Source: Lampris incognitus
Lineage: Eukaryota; Chordata; Actinopteri; Lampriformes; Lampridae
Direction: 5' to 3'
Length of the DNA: 64,000 bases
Assembly (NCBI RefSeq): GCF_029633865.1
Contig: NC_079224.1
Span: 19,483,395 to 19,547,394, forward strand
Part shown: positions 1-12,639 of the stretch, piece after piece
Numbering within the stretch: position 1 is the first letter of the stretch
Layout of the letters: each line of letters begins with the position of its first letter
Program-made: the position numbers and the translations under genes
The notes under the pieces: model-generated
What the model saw: the letters and a program-made list of their open reading frames with translations, nothing else
The model's database searches: none
What the model was told of the DNA's origin: nothing

Positions 1-204
1 TTTGTATCTGTCCAAGTGGGAGAGTACTGCTGGCGCCGTGTGTGGCTGCCGCTTCTCCCTCTCGTAGCCCCCCTTCCCACCCACCCCTGTATGTCTGTGT
101 TATGTTTATCTGTTGTCTTGTTTCACCCCGTTTATTGTAAAGCGACTTTGAGTATTAGAAAAGTGCTATATAAGTTTAATTTATTATTACTACTACTACT
201 ACTT
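1..204 (+). repeat. LINE/SINE 3'-tail repeat, copy 1
   Basis: The unit ends in a conserved tail (AAAGCGACTTTGAGTATTAG, then AAAGTGCTATATAAGTTTAA and (TTA)n). This is the kind of 3' tail shared by eel UnaL2-type LINEs and the SINEs they mobilise. Two more copies of the same unit lie at 8403-8720 (minus) and about 13975-14596 (plus). The left end runs off the window. No coding sequence is seen. Confidence 0.65.
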
Positions 205-510
205 TCGACTGCTACCGTTAGGGGTCGCCACAGCAGATCATCTATTTACATTTAACTGCAACACGCTCAGTATTTACCAAATTAGAGAGCTAGCTAGCCA
301 AAGTACATGAAGTGAAATGGACCAGCTAGCTAACACTAGTGAACAAAATTGACTGCAACATGCTTAATATTTAACAATTTAGAGTTGCTTTATTTGATGA
401 ACGTGGGTGCCGATAGGCGAATATCTTCACCAAGCAGTCTTACCCAAATAAACATCATATCATACTCTGTCTATTATTGGGAGATTAACCCTTAATCATC
501 TTGCACAAAA

Positions 511-774
511 TTGGTTTTTGCTCATTTACCAATTGCAGCAGGCATAATGCCAAGAAAAGACAGGGTAAGAAAACAAAAAGAAATGGAGCTACAGCAGGCA
601 GACCAGGGAAGCAGCTCACTGATATCCTGGATCAGGCCATCTACCAGCAAGGAGGACGAAGGAGATGTATTGCCGCCTGATACAGAACCCATCATCACAG
701 ATGAAGAAGAAAGGTCAGAGCCCAGAGCAGAGTCATGTTCAGGGAAAACTGTTCCTTTACAAGCTCAGATTTGA
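511..774 (+). pseudogene. Possible N-terminal fragment of a hAT-like transposase
   Basis: A short open frame reads from about residue 13 as a basic stretch (MPRKDRVRKQKEM) followed by a Ser/Asp/Glu-rich low-complexity segment. It lies about 1.6 kb upstream of a recognisable hAT C-terminus on the same strand, so it may be the N-terminus of that relic. No zinc-binding pattern is visible, and nothing else confirms the link. Confidence 0.25.
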
Positions 775-1082
775 AAGTTTAACTGTTCATCTAATTTCAT
801 TGAAATCGCTTATTATAGGTCCACAATTTATTTTAACTACACAAAGTGGTTTGGCGATTCTAAGTCAGACATGAAGCTACTTTAGCTGAATATTAGTAAG
901 CTATTTTGTACTAAACTTATGTAAGTTAGGTCTACATTACTAAAAATAGAGAAATCCTGACGACAGGTTAATTGATCTGACAGTATATCTTGCATGGCAG
1001 GGACAAGCATTCCAAGGCAGCATGGCTCCCCAAAGCGCCATGCCGCCTTGGTGAAATGGCAGCAGTCACTGTATCATGGACA

Positions 1083-1347
1083 TCAAAGAAGGTTGAATTG
1101 CTCATCTGGATACAATGTTCATTGACAGATATGTTTCATCACTCAACTAAGTGACATCTTCAGTCTCTAAACTGACTGCAGATATCCCCACCCCTTATAA
1201 ACAATACAGTACAATCAAAGAAGGTTGAATCAGTTCCTCTGGATATAAGTTTATTGACAAATATGTTTCATCACTCAACTAAGTGACATCTTCAGCCTCT
1301 AAACTGACTGCAGACATCCCCACCCCTTATAAACAACACAGTACAAT
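1083..1347. repeat. Tandem duplication A (2 x ~131 bp)
   Basis: Two adjacent direct copies (1083-1213 and 1214-1347) share TCAAAGAAGGTTGAATY, a segment reading ATATGTTTCATCACTCAACT, and a CCCCACCCCTTATAAACAA end. They differ at several positions, so the duplication is not recent. They directly precede a second, unrelated tandem pair. Confidence 0.85.
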
Positions 1348-1353
1348 ACAGCG

Positions 1354-1629
1354 TAACGACCGAAACCATCGACCATTTTCATATGTAAATATGGGTGTGA
1401 CCACTAACTAGAGTTTCAAAGGCGATGTTTACCATTCACAGAGGATTAGGGAATGTTGCAATCACAGCATTGTAAGATGCCGACAGATGTATAACGACCG
1501 AAACCAGTGACCAGTTTCATGTGCAAATATGGGTGTGACCATTAACTAGAGTTTCAATGGCCATGTGTACTATTCACAGAGGACTGGGGAATAGTTGCAA
1601 TCACAGCATTGTAAGATGATGACAGATGT
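1354..1629. repeat. Tandem duplication B (2 x ~138 bp)
   Basis: Two adjacent direct copies start at TAACGACCGAAACC (1354 and 1492). Each contains AAATATGGGTGTGACCA and ends near AATCACAGCATTGTAAGATG. The paired duplication next to pair A suggests a terminal or internal repeat block of a decayed element. Confidence 0.85.
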
Positions 1630-2159
1630 AATCTTAGCCCCCCCCCTCCCGGTTCAGGGATGGTCGTTCCCTCTTAACATTGATGGATTCTTTGACTCTC
1701 CATTCAAACTATCGTTCCTCCCTATCAAGGATGTGCACAGCATCATCCCGAAAGAGTGGCCACTGGCCTGTAGATGGGTTAGACTGCGGAGTCCTGGCTA
1801 GACATGTCCTGGCCTGGACAGCGTGTTTTGGAGCTCAAGAAGCTGTCGGATACCTGATGGGCTTGCAGAGAGAGAGCACTGAAGACCCTTCAGAGAATTC
1901 TGAAAGCTGTTATGAGGCTCCTTGATGACATCAGGGAAAGCGATCCACCTGACCTGGCCCAAGGGGATGCCAAGATGTACATACATGTGATCAACTTTGT
2001 ATGTATTCTTGGAAATCACCACCCCAGTGTTCCCAGTCCCTGCTCTAGCATCAGATTCTCTGCAGGAAGAAAGCTTGGACCACTCCACTGCCTACAAGGT
2101 ACAGAGGCCTCAGCGTTCCAATACCTACTGTAGTGCCCGGTCAGGAAAGGAAACGAAAA

Positions 2160-2812
2160 GTGCCAATGCCTTTCCAACACAGCCCAACAGTGTCTCGAGT
2201 GAGTGATCAGTTTGAGACTGTAGAGGCATACTTCAGGAGCAGTGTATACTACACATTTCTGGATACTATGACTGAGGAGCTTTACAGGAGAGTCAAGGGG
2301 GGGCAACACTAGAAGTCCCACTGATGGAATAATTTGATCCTTCCACTCCTTAACAGTACATGTCAACTAGGTAAGTGCCCCAAACTCAGAAGCAGAGGAA
2401 GCTGTCCACATTCTCTGTGATTTCTATGAGGAAGATAAGGACCAGCTGAAGACAGAGCTAAAGGTCTTCCACTCCAGCTTTCCTTCAAGTGACCTGCAAG
2501 AAATTCTTGCCATACTGAATGAAAACAGGGGCCAGCTCATCTTTCCAACCTTAGTGAAGATGATAAGAACCTATGCGACACTGCCAGTGTCAACAGCTCC
2601 TGTAGAGATCATTTTCAAAGCTGAAAATTATCAGGAACAAACTGAGAAGTCTCTGTGGACAAGAACGGCTCGCTGACCTTCTCCTGCTTGCCATAGAACA
2701 AGAAGATGTCCAGATAAACCATAGTGAGGTCATCAGACTGTTCCAAGACATGGCACCAAGGAGGATGCTCCTTTAAAGCGGAAGAATTATCCTGCTCCCT
2801 TCATCTGAGTAC
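2160..2812 (+). pseudogene. hAT-family (ZMYM1-like) transposase C-terminus, decayed
   Basis: Translated pieces from several frames read VSDQFETVEAYFRSSVYY, then NRGQLIFPTLVKMI-RTYATLPVSTAP, then a basic KIIRNKLRS-like stretch and ADLLLLAIEQEDVQ. This order (LxVLLTLPVSTASAERSFS, then the leucine-rich hAT dimerisation tail) is the known C-terminus of hAT transposases and of the derived ZMYM1-type proteins. Stops and frame changes break it. Weaker hAT-like pieces occur upstream (about 1860-2000). It is a relic, not a gene. Confidence 0.6.
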
Positions 2813-2820
2813 ACAGAACA

Positions 2821-4827
2821 CATTTACCCTAATTGTTGCAACTGAACATAGACAAATAAGGTTGCTGTTGATTTTGAATGGTTATTTTATAGACAAATAA
2901 AGTTTGCACAGTGGCATTGTTTTCTTTGTTTTTGCCAATTTCTGCCCTTGTGATGCTAAAGACAATAGCCCCTGTGTGAATTGATACAGTAATTTTGTAG
3001 AAACCTGGTGAGTTTGAAATATCTGCATGAGTATATGGGTATTGAAATAAGTAAATATGTAAGTAAGAACAAGATTTGCCACTGTAACATTTTTTAAATA
3101 AATGAGAGGGATGCCCTTTTTTCACTTGAGCACTGCACCCCCAAAATGTCTGTGCAGTGACATAATTAGAAATGACACATAACGATGTTATCAGGTTGCA
3201 CGTTTTTTAATGTGTTTGTGAATTTTCAAGAACAATTTTGCCAACAGTGGTGCGGATGCTGGGTCACCGAGCATGGTAGATGTCAGGGGCACTCATACGC
3301 TGTCAATTGAATGCAGCTTCCAAATCCACGTCAACTAATAATCTAGAAATGTATAAAAAGCAATCCTCCTACTATGAAATATGTCAATGATAGCTATGGA
3401 TATAGTTAAAGGCAATATTTTGACACACTGTGCATTTCCACATTGGGCCTGAAAAAGGGTTGGATCTGGAATCTTTCATTTGGGCATGAAATTTACGTTA
3501 CGCTTTACTAAATAACTAAACTTAACTAAATAATACTCCTACAATATCTCTAGCCATCCCAACGAAGGCCACATCATTTTGCATTACAGGAGGGGACCTC
3601 GTTGATGAAAATGTTTAATAAAGTTGGTGGTGACACAGATATTGGGGATTTTGAGGTGGGAGAAAAAATAAAACTCTTATCGCAAAAGTAAAGAATAAAG
3701 ACAATTTCAACATTTAAAAACAACATACTGCAAAGCAAAAAGTAATGAAAGAAATTACAAGCATTATAATGGAAAAAAATTGATTACAGGTACAAAAACA
3801 AATTGAGGGACAGGTAGAAAGGCCTTGAGGCTGGTCAAGATGTGTCAGGTTAGAGTCGCCAGTCCTCTTAAGCCTTCACCCTCGTACCACACACTTTCAC
3901 ATTTTCATGACCTATTTCTCTTAATAAAGACATCTGTTCTGACCTTTTTCAGTGAGTCTAGTATATACCTCCATTCTGTTCTTGTGGTTTTGGCACCCAT
4001 TTCCCGGTAATTCAAACTTTTTGATACTTTAATCAAGGACAATTGTTACAATTTACCAGTCTATCTGGTGCAATTTAAACCTAAACTTCCATTTTGAACT
4101 TTCCACTTCACCACACTTTTTCCCTTTTAAAACTTTACTTATTATGGTCTAGTAAAGTTTCACAAATCTGCTGAATAAACTTACTTTTAATGACTTAATT
4201 TTTATTACTTTTATTCAGCTCATAATCATATTTGCAGCTACTACTGGTGTTGGTGCTGGTGTGTTACAGCAGATTGATTTATTACATTCATCTAAACCCC
4301 CTCGAACCCTGACCCACTGGGGTCATCATGTCTTTTCTTCTGCCTTCTTTGAAAATGTCCCCTCATCGTGGCGGTTGTTGCACAAGGGTCAGAGGGCTTC
4401 TTTCCAACTCCAGGATCAGCAGTGGGCTGGCTCGTGACACCTCCAATTACCAATTCTACAATCAATATTACAACAACATAACAGTGTTCAGATATAGTTT
4501 GATGCAGTTTGTAATACATTACATTGCCTGTGTTAGTGTTGGTCTGAGGATGCCATTTTTGAAGTGTGGGAATTGCACACAAGCAAACAATGTCTGCTAC
4601 ACTGTATTTGTAGGTTTTCCCTGCCGGAGGAGGGAAACCACAGATTTTAGCTTTAATTAAAAGCGATGATCAACATCTTGGGACATGTTTAGCTTTTGAT
4701 CAGCGACATTTTATACCCTCAATGTTAAAATGCACCATCTGAATGAAATGCATAGTTTTCATCTCAAGCGCAAGACACAATAAATATTTTGCCAATGCTG
4801 ACATTCAGAATTTAATAAAAAAAAAAT
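2821..4827. other. Stretch with no gene seen
   Basis: AT-rich sequence. Open frames are short, with no recognisable domain. A simple low-complexity run occurs at 3660-3800. I see no structured repeat I can name. Confidence 0.5.
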
Positions 4828-4985
4828 CAAAGCAACACTTTGCATTTTTCTGTTAATTTATTAAGGTCTGGAGTGTGTACACAACAAATTGAGACCTCTT
4901 GTGCTTCAATACATCACTTAATTCCACTGCTATTGCCTCAAATGCCCTGGTGCAATACACACAGGCAGTCTTGCCGCAATGCCAG
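4828..4985 (+). repeat. Inverted repeat, left copy
   Basis: This segment matches the reverse complement of 8725-8880 over about 150 bp at an estimated 75-80% by eye. Landmarks are CTGTTAATTTATTAAGGTCTGG, ACAACAAATTGAGACMTCT, and CAAATG(C/G)(C/T)CTGGTGC. The two copies bracket the Gypsy element at 5205-8325. They may be ends of an unrecognised element into which the Gypsy copy inserted. Confidence 0.7.
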
Positions 4986-5204
4986 CGAACATGATGTGAA
5001 CATTTCTTCGCGCGCAGAAATGATGCTTGTTCCGAGGCATGATAGATGAAAATGAACATGGGATTTTAAGATGCTTTTTTCTTTGTAGACTTCTTGCAAA
5101 GCAAATTCTTGGCTTGTTGATGATAGGCGGTAGGTTATAACAAAATACCATGTAGTCCATTGCTGAAGAAAAAAACATCTTAAATCCCATTGTAGAGCCG
5201 CATT

Positions 5205-8200
5205 CCAGGGGCGCCTTAATGTGGCGGTGTATCTTAGCCCGCTGACAGGCAACACACGAGTCGGCCCACGCTTTCACGTCTCTCTTAAGTCCCTCCCACA
5301 CAAACTTAGCAGAGGTCAGGCGCACGGATGGCTTACCGCCTGGATGAGAGAGGCCGTGCACAGCTTCAAACACGGGGCGTCTCCGGCTGTCCGGGACGAT
5401 GGGCCTGGGCTGTCCTGTGGAGACGTCACACAGGAGGGTGACACCTGTGTCGCTGAAAGGAACGTCCTGCAGGCGGAGCCCCGTGTCGGAGGTCCGGAGA
5501 CGGAGGATGCTCGGGTCCATGGCCTGGTCAGCGGCCATCTGTGCATAGTCCAGGCCTAGGTGGACCGCTCCAATCACTGCCCTAGAGAGACAGTCAGCTA
5601 CCTGGTTAGACTTACCAGCGACGTGCTGGATGTCGGTAGTGAATTCCGAAATGTAGGAGAGTTGTCGCTGCTGGCGAGCGGACCATAGCTCGGCCGTCTT
5701 GGACATGGCAAACGTGAGGGGCTTGTGGTCCACGTACGCAGTAAACTCGCGGCCCTCTAGCAGGAACCGGAAATGCCGGACGGCGAGCCAGAGACCGAGG
5801 AGTTCCCTGTCAAAAGTACTATACTTGTGCTCTCGGGGTGTAAGCTGGCGACTGAAAAATGCCAAAGGCTGCCAAGCCCCCCCCCACCCACTGCTCGTGA
5901 ACCGCACCAACAGCATAGTCCGATGCATCCGTGGTTATGGAAATAGGCGCTGTAGGTGAAGGATGCGCTAGCAGGGTAGCCTGGGAGAGTGCAGCTTTAG
6001 TCTCGGTGAACGCCCGGTCCCGCTCTGCTGTCCAGTCGACCGCCTGGTTGGGGCACATGCCTTTCAGCGCCTCGTAAAGTGGCCGGATGATAAAGGCGGC
6101 TCGGGGAATGAAGCGGTGGTAGAATGTCACCATCCCGATGAACTCCCTGAGCACACGAGCTGTTTGGGGGGGCGGAAAGGCCGCCACCACTTCCACCTTT
6201 GAGGGCAGGGGGACCGCCCCGTCCCCAGTGATGCGGTGCCCGAGGAAATCAATGGCCGTCAGCCCGAACCGGCACTTCGCCGGGTTGACGATCAGCCCAT
6301 GCTGGCTGAGGCGTGTGAAGAGGGCGTGAAGATGGGACAGGTGTTCTTCCTCGGAGGCGCTGGCGATGAGTATGTTGTCCAAATAGACGAAGATGAAAGG
6401 AAGGCTACGGAGCACTGAATCCATCAGCCGCTGAAAGGACTGGGCCGCGTTTTTGAGTCCAAATGGCATTTGTAGGAATTCAAATAGGCCGAATGGGGTA
6501 GTCACCGCTGTCTTGGGGATGTCCGAGGGGTGCACGGGAACTTGATGATAACCACGGACCAGGTCGACTTTTGAGAAGACGCGTTTGCCAGACAGGTTTG
6601 CAGAAAAGTCCTGGATATGCGGGACAGGATAGTGGTCGGGCATGGTGGCGTCATTTAGTCGGCGGTAGTCCCCGCATGGGCGCCAACCTCCATCAGGCTT
6701 AGCGACGATGTGGAGTGGGGACGCCCACGGGCTGTCAGAGCAGTGGATGATCCCCATGCGTTCCAGGTGCTCGAACTCAAACTTGGCAATGCCGAGTTTG
6801 GCGGGGTCGAGACGCCTGGCTCTGGCGTAGACCGGGGGCCCCTTCGTAGCAATGTGATGCTCCACCCCATGCTTAGCGGTGGGTGCAGAGAAGGTAGGCT
6901 GGGTGAGGTCAGGCAACTCAGCGAGGAGGCGGTTGAACTTGTCTGCCTCTGAGAGAGAGTTGGCTAGACCTGCATAGGCCGCTTCCCCCCGCGTACATGC
7001 GAAGGAGGAGAAGGTTAAGGCGTCGACCAGACGGCTGCTCTGAATGTCCACTAGCAAACCGTAAGCGCACAAAAAATCAGCTCCGAGGAGGGGAAGCGTT
7101 ACATTGGCCATGACGAACTCCCACGTGAAACGTTGTCCACCAAAACACAGTTCTACAGACCGCACGCCGTAGGTGTGGATAGGGCTGCCGTCAGCCGTCG
7201 CCAACTGGGAGCCCCGCTCCCCGCCCATGATGTCGACGTCAGTAGCAGGGAGCATGCTTCTCTGTGCGCCCGTATCACAGAGAAATCGCCGACCGGAGAT
7301 GGTGTCGAGGATGAAGAGTAGCCTGCTCGTATCGCCAACACTCATGGCCACTACTGAGTGTGGGCCCTCTCGTTTCCCGTCGGCCTGTAGTTGCAGGGGG
7401 AACGGCACCGTTTAGCTTTCGCACCAAATCGAGCGTGGTACATACAGAGTCCAGAGGGCTTGTAGCGGTCTGACGCTGTGGCGCCACGCCCGCGATGTCG
7501 GCGGGGGGCCAGTGAAGGTAGGAGCCAGCACCCCGGCATGGGAGGAACGTTGTGTAGCGACGAAGAATCGGTCAGCCTCCTTTGCCAGCTCACGGGGATC
7601 AGTGATGGTGGAGTTAGCGAGCGCAGTCTGGACGTGGGGCGGCATGTTGCGCAGAAACAGCTCCATAAACAGGAAACATGGCTTTTCTTGACCCGGTAGG
7701 TTTAACATCCTGCTCATTAGCTCCGATGGTTTGCCATCTCCCAAGCCCTGAATTGCGAAGAGGTGACGTGCTCTCTCCGTAGTTGATAGTTCAAAAGTTT
7801 CAAGGAGGAGATTTTTAAGTGCGGCGTATTTACCATCGGCCGGTGGGTTGGTTATGAAACCGCTTATCCTGGAAGCCGTAGCGCCCCCCAGCGCTGCCAC
7901 TACGTAGTAGTACCCTTTCTCGTCTGCTATTATGTCTCTGAGCGCGAACTGTGCCTCAGCTTGCGCGAACCATGTAGCCGCGGAAGACTCCCAAAACTCC
8001 GGCAGTTTAATTGCAACGGCGTTCGTAGCCATAATGTGTGTGGTTTCAGAAAACTTATCCGAAAACCGACGTCGGGGTCACCAGTGTAGAGCCGAAGGAA
8101 CGGAGAAGACCGTAGGTTCACACTTTAGCCGTGTAGGCAACTTTCTTTAATCCACGGTAAATCAGACAGACAACAAAACCACAGCTCGACTGAGCGGAGG

Positions 8201-8325
8201 CGGCAAGAATAACCAGAAAACTGGCTGGACAACCATAACTTAACCCTGCGTTAACCTGCCAGGGCAACCCTGACTTAACCCTTAGTTCCTGGGGGGAATT
8301 CTGTCCCCAATACGTGTCCACCACA
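5205..8325 (-). mobile_element. Ty3/Gypsy LTR retrotransposon, broken, one LTR
   Basis: Fossil element on the minus strand. Parts in order from its 5' end: LTR 8085-8325; a leader starting with a primer-site-like TGGTGACCCCGACG; gag 8032 to about 7412; protease (DTGA motif), reverse transcriptase (YLDNIL at the YxDD position) and RNase H at 7408-5819; and the integrase zinc-finger region to about 5205. The rest of integrase and the 3' LTR are absent. It is broken in several places. The CQRAK..RH integrase entry sequence resembles CsRn1-type Gypsy elements, as far as I can judge. It is related to, but distinct from, the copy at 57.7-60.6 kb. Confidence 0.85.
8085..8325 (-). repeat. LTR of the Gypsy element (241 bp)
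   Basis: The segment has TG...CA ends and is about 96% identical by eye to the solo LTR at 53882-54124. The adjoining inner sequence is the presumptive primer-binding site. This is the 5' LTR of the minus-strand element. Confidence 0.85.
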
Positions 8326-8402
8326 CCGTATTCATTTTTATCTTAACCCGTAGCGAGCGCCATTTCCCGTGTGTGGAGAAACGATCATGTCTCGGTTGAT
8401 GG

Positions 8403-8720
8403 TATTAATAATAATAAATTTAACTTATGTAGCGCTTTTCTAACACTCAAAGTCGCTTTACAATAAATGGTGGTGAAACAAGACAACAGATAAACAACAC
8501 AAACATACAGGGGTGGATGGGAGGGGGGCTACGAGAGGGAGAAGCGGCAGCCACACACGACACCAGCAGTACTCTCCGACTTAGACAGATACAAAAGGGC
8601 AAGAAAAACACAAAACAACAGCACTGTAGACGTTGATTTTCTTTAGGGGTTTACTCCCGTAGCCTCGTAGGTATTCCCATAGCCAATCCCGTAGGTATTC
8701 TTGTAGCCAATACCGGGAGT
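8403..8720 (-). repeat. LINE/SINE 3'-tail repeat, copy 2
   Basis: Reverse-complement copy of the 1-204 and 13975-14596 unit, with the same AGCGCTTTTCTAACACTCAA / CGCTTTACAATAAA tail. It extends farther 5' than copy 1. It lies between the Gypsy LTR and the casp8 3' flank. Confidence 0.7.
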
Positions 8721-8724
8721 ATTT

Positions 8725-8880
8725 ATTGCAACAATACTGCTTGTGTGTGTCGCACCAGACCATTTGAGACAATAGCAGCAGAATAAAGTGGTGTATTGAA
8801 ACGCCAGATGTCTCAGTTTGTTGCATAATCACACCAGATCTTAATAAATTAATAGAAAATTACACAATGTCACTTTAATG
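8725..8880 (-). repeat. Inverted repeat, right copy, in the casp8 3' flank
   Basis: Partner of 4828-4985 in opposite orientation. It overlaps the likely end of the casp8 3' UTR. A possible ATTAAA signal on the minus strand lies at about 8879-8874. Confidence 0.65.
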
Positions 8881-9002
8881 CAAACTACCATGCACAATTT
8901 CATGAAAATGTAAGCAGGACACACAAGCATGATAAGTAATCAAGACAAGTTTGTAAACCTACTGTTCTGGACCAGTTGCAGCTCTCCACCTGGTCAGTCA
9001 AC

Positions 9003-12000
9003 TCAGACAAAGCTGAGGACAAGTTTCTTGGTTAGGGTGTATTTGGGCTCAGGCATTTGCTTATAGCTAAGAAATACTCCCTTACTGACTTCCCGGTTCA
9101 CACGTGTCAGAACAGTGAGAATGTCCTCGTGTCTGTAAGAGAGGAAAATAGTGAAAAGTCAAAGTGATGTTAAGTTATACACATTTTCATCTCACTAAAT
9201 ATGCCATTGTCATTGACTGTTTTGTGTTTGTAAGTTACACATGTCTGGTCCTTCTGAAATGTCATAGCACAACCGATTAGCTAAAGAGGACAGAAGGAGA
9301 CAGAAGTTAAGCTGGAATCATTTTCTGAGAAAACATTCTCTCAAACAGTGGTTTGAGCGGTGGACCCCCAATACTGCTGGTTTTCTTTTCTGCCACATAG
9401 TTCATTACATTCACCTGTTCCAGGTATAAAACCTTTCTGACTGGGAGCTGGACTTCCTGACCAAAAAAGTGAATGTAATTAACTACCCGGCCGAATACAA
9501 AAGCAGCAGTACCGGTGGTACTCAAAGACCGGATTGAAAACCACTAGATTACCTGGCTCACCACAAATAAGAAAGCACATCCATCTTTTCTTGAATCAAC
9601 ATTTAATGTCAAACCTAAATTGTAGACAATTGCAAAATAAACAATAAATAAAAAATGTTCGATTACTATTTTTCCAATATCATATTCTGCTACTGATGAC
9701 AGTTAACATTAAATTCTATTCAATAAAAATAAAAAATAAAAAAACCACGTAAAACAGAAACTTAAATACTTCCATAATACCCAGGAAATTCTCTACTTCA
9801 ACCAGTATCGAATAATCCGTAACATCAGAACTTGTGGTCAGGTTGTGAAACATGGCAGGTTTGGCCATGGTCCTGTCATGTTCGGTCAGGTTCTACATAC
9901 GGCCATCATAAGTAATTGAGTAACTCAATTACAAACTGATCCACTGCAATTTACTGCCTCCAAGCTTTGTTTCATATCTTTATGCATGTCTAAACATGCC
10001 CTGGCATGCAGGACAATCACATAGGTCATCGAAGCACTCAGATGATTATGATGCATGGATTACTCGAATCAAGGAAATGGAGGTAAAGCTAGGAGGAAAA
10101 AAAGAAGCAGGACCCAATAAAATGACATAAAACATCAAAAGTTTGCAACCATTTGCAATTAAAATGCAAAAAAAAAAATGCAGTGGTCTGCAAGGATTGG
10201 GCTACAGTCACACGTGTGAATGCAGCATCGCCTACCGAGACAAAATTCGTATATTGTTGTGCTGAATGTGGACAGTACAGGATGTCACACGGAGATTAGT
10301 TCGCTGGTTTGTTGTCCATTTGAGCGGTTGTTGGTTTCGCAATGGGAAAATGTACACTTAAGTCCAGAGAAATATAAATAAATGTTTTCACTTAATTGTC
10401 TCACTTGTATGTGTTATCGTAGTTTTATGGACAAATACAGAGGACGAAAGCTATATTTGTATATCACGAAATATGAATTGATGTTATTACGTTCAATGCC
10501 TGTCTCTCAACTCACTGCCAGCATCTCTCTTGTGGGGCAGTTTGTAGCTTTCATGGACAATATCATACAATACCGGCACGTTAGACACAGCAGCAATCAG
10601 TCTCCTCCATCCTTGCTCACTAAGAAAACTACAGCCAATTACAGCCAAGTGAGGTCAACCACACACACGTCTCTGCTACTGGTTGAGGCTGCGGATTCGC
10701 CGGTCAAACTTCACCAAAGTTGAACTCCTTGCGAAGTGAAGACGCAAATTTCTTTTGCCACCATTTTATTTGCCCCTTCACTCACATAGAATGGAAGTGA
10801 ATGGGAGGCAAATATTTGCCAATGTTAATTTCGCGCACGTTGACCGTAGCCTATAGCAGAACTTGCTTACCACAACAGCACAACATCCATGCTACAGCAC
10901 CTCAAGAGAAAGCATCCTCTTTTCTCTTATTTTTTGGATCTTTTCTCCTTTTTTCTCTCCAGTTGTACTCGGCCAATCACCCTATTTTTCAGAGCCGTTT
11001 TGGTTGCTGCTCCACCCCCTCTGCCGATCCGGGGAGGGCTGCAGACTGCCACATGTCACCTCTGATACATGTGGAGTCAGCAGCCACTTCTTTTCACCTG
11101 ACAGTGAGGAGTTTCGCCAGCGGGATGTAGCGCGTGGGATGATCAAGCTATTCCCCCCCAGTCCTCCCCCCCCAAACAGGTGCCCCGACCGACCAGAGGA
11201 GGTGCTAGTGCAGCGACCAAGACACATACCCACATCTGGCTGCCCACCTGCAAACAAGGCCAATTTTGTTTGTAGGGATGCCTGACCAAGCCGGAGGTAA
11301 CATGGGGATTCAAACCGGTGAAACCCGTGTTGGTAGGCAATGAAATAGACTGCCACGCTTCCCGGACGCCCAAGAGAAAGCATTCTGCCCAAAAATTGAG
11401 AACTTTATTTGATTGGCGCCTTTCTGTAGATTCAAGCTTACCTTGCATTAAAAGATGTAACAAAACATACATTAAAGTGGGCAATGGGGGGGCTGGGTTG
11501 GTGGGCACAGCATATATTGTAGGCCAGAGTGAATCTTACTTTACATTGTTACTCTGAAATAAAAGACTTAAAAGTACTTTTTCTTACCCCAATAACTTAA
11601 ATAATCATCAGAATACTAGATAGATTACTCTATTAAATATTCACTATTAGTAATTAAAATAGTCATTATTAAAATACTCATAAACAGCTTTAAGATAGAC
11701 AAGCCATGGTACAGCTCATTTAACACTGAAGCTGGGGAAAACCAAGGTATAGATCAGTTTTTGACCATCCCTGAAATGCTCTCTCACCTTTCTGCTGACC
11801 TCTCCAGCTGCCTGCACAGCTCCTGGATGTAGATGGAGCCGCTGGTAGTGTTCCGGAAAGACTTGCAGTCTTCTACTGTTGCCATGCCCACCAGGAAATC
11901 GGCATCCCACGGAACTGACTCCATGTGGATTGGACCCGCGTCTTCCTCAAAAGTACTCTGTCTGTCCCCAACTCCCTCTTTCAGCCTTGGGAGACACGGC

Positions 12001-12591
12001 ATTGCTCCCATCTGGTATTGGCGCCCCTGACATGCCTGGATGAAGAATAGCTTGGGCTTCTTCGCTAAGGTTTTGGCACGCCCACTCGTGAAGGGCTGCG
12101 TCAGTTCCCTGAGGGTAACCTTCTGCTCGTCAGTCCCAAATACACATCCCATCTCCCCATGGGACAGCACGCACACCACCTGAGCTCAAAGGCAGAAGTG
12201 CAAATGGTCATAACTTCCAACAAAATTGCCTGAAACTGTCAGCAATATATAACTAGTGAAATCTTTACTTTGAAAATGTAAGTGGCTGTGCTCACCAAGG
12301 CATCTGCGTTATCAAAAGATTGCCTTCTGAGGTCTTCTAGTACTTGCCGTATTCCATTTGCAGTCAGGTCATTATAAACCCTGATCTCAAACCCTAGTCT
12401 TATGAATATCCCTCTCAGAGCCCCTGTGTGACAGAGAGACAACTTGAGAGAATTAAAAGATGAGGGTCAAATAACTTATGCTGAGTGCTTTCTCTGGACA
12501 GAGACCTAGATTGAATCCTGATTTAGTAACTAATAACAAAAAAAACCAAAAGAACACCACATACACGCATGCACGCACGCACGCGCGCGCG

Positions 12592-12639
<48 letters not shown>

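Noticed and set aside
1083-1629. Possible CRISPR-like or satellite array
   Set aside because: Only two copies of each unit, with no spacers, in a vertebrate genome.
10863-11508. Overlapping 120-140-codon frames on both strands
   Set aside because: They lie inside a tRNA-derived SINE with exact target duplications, so they are not genes.
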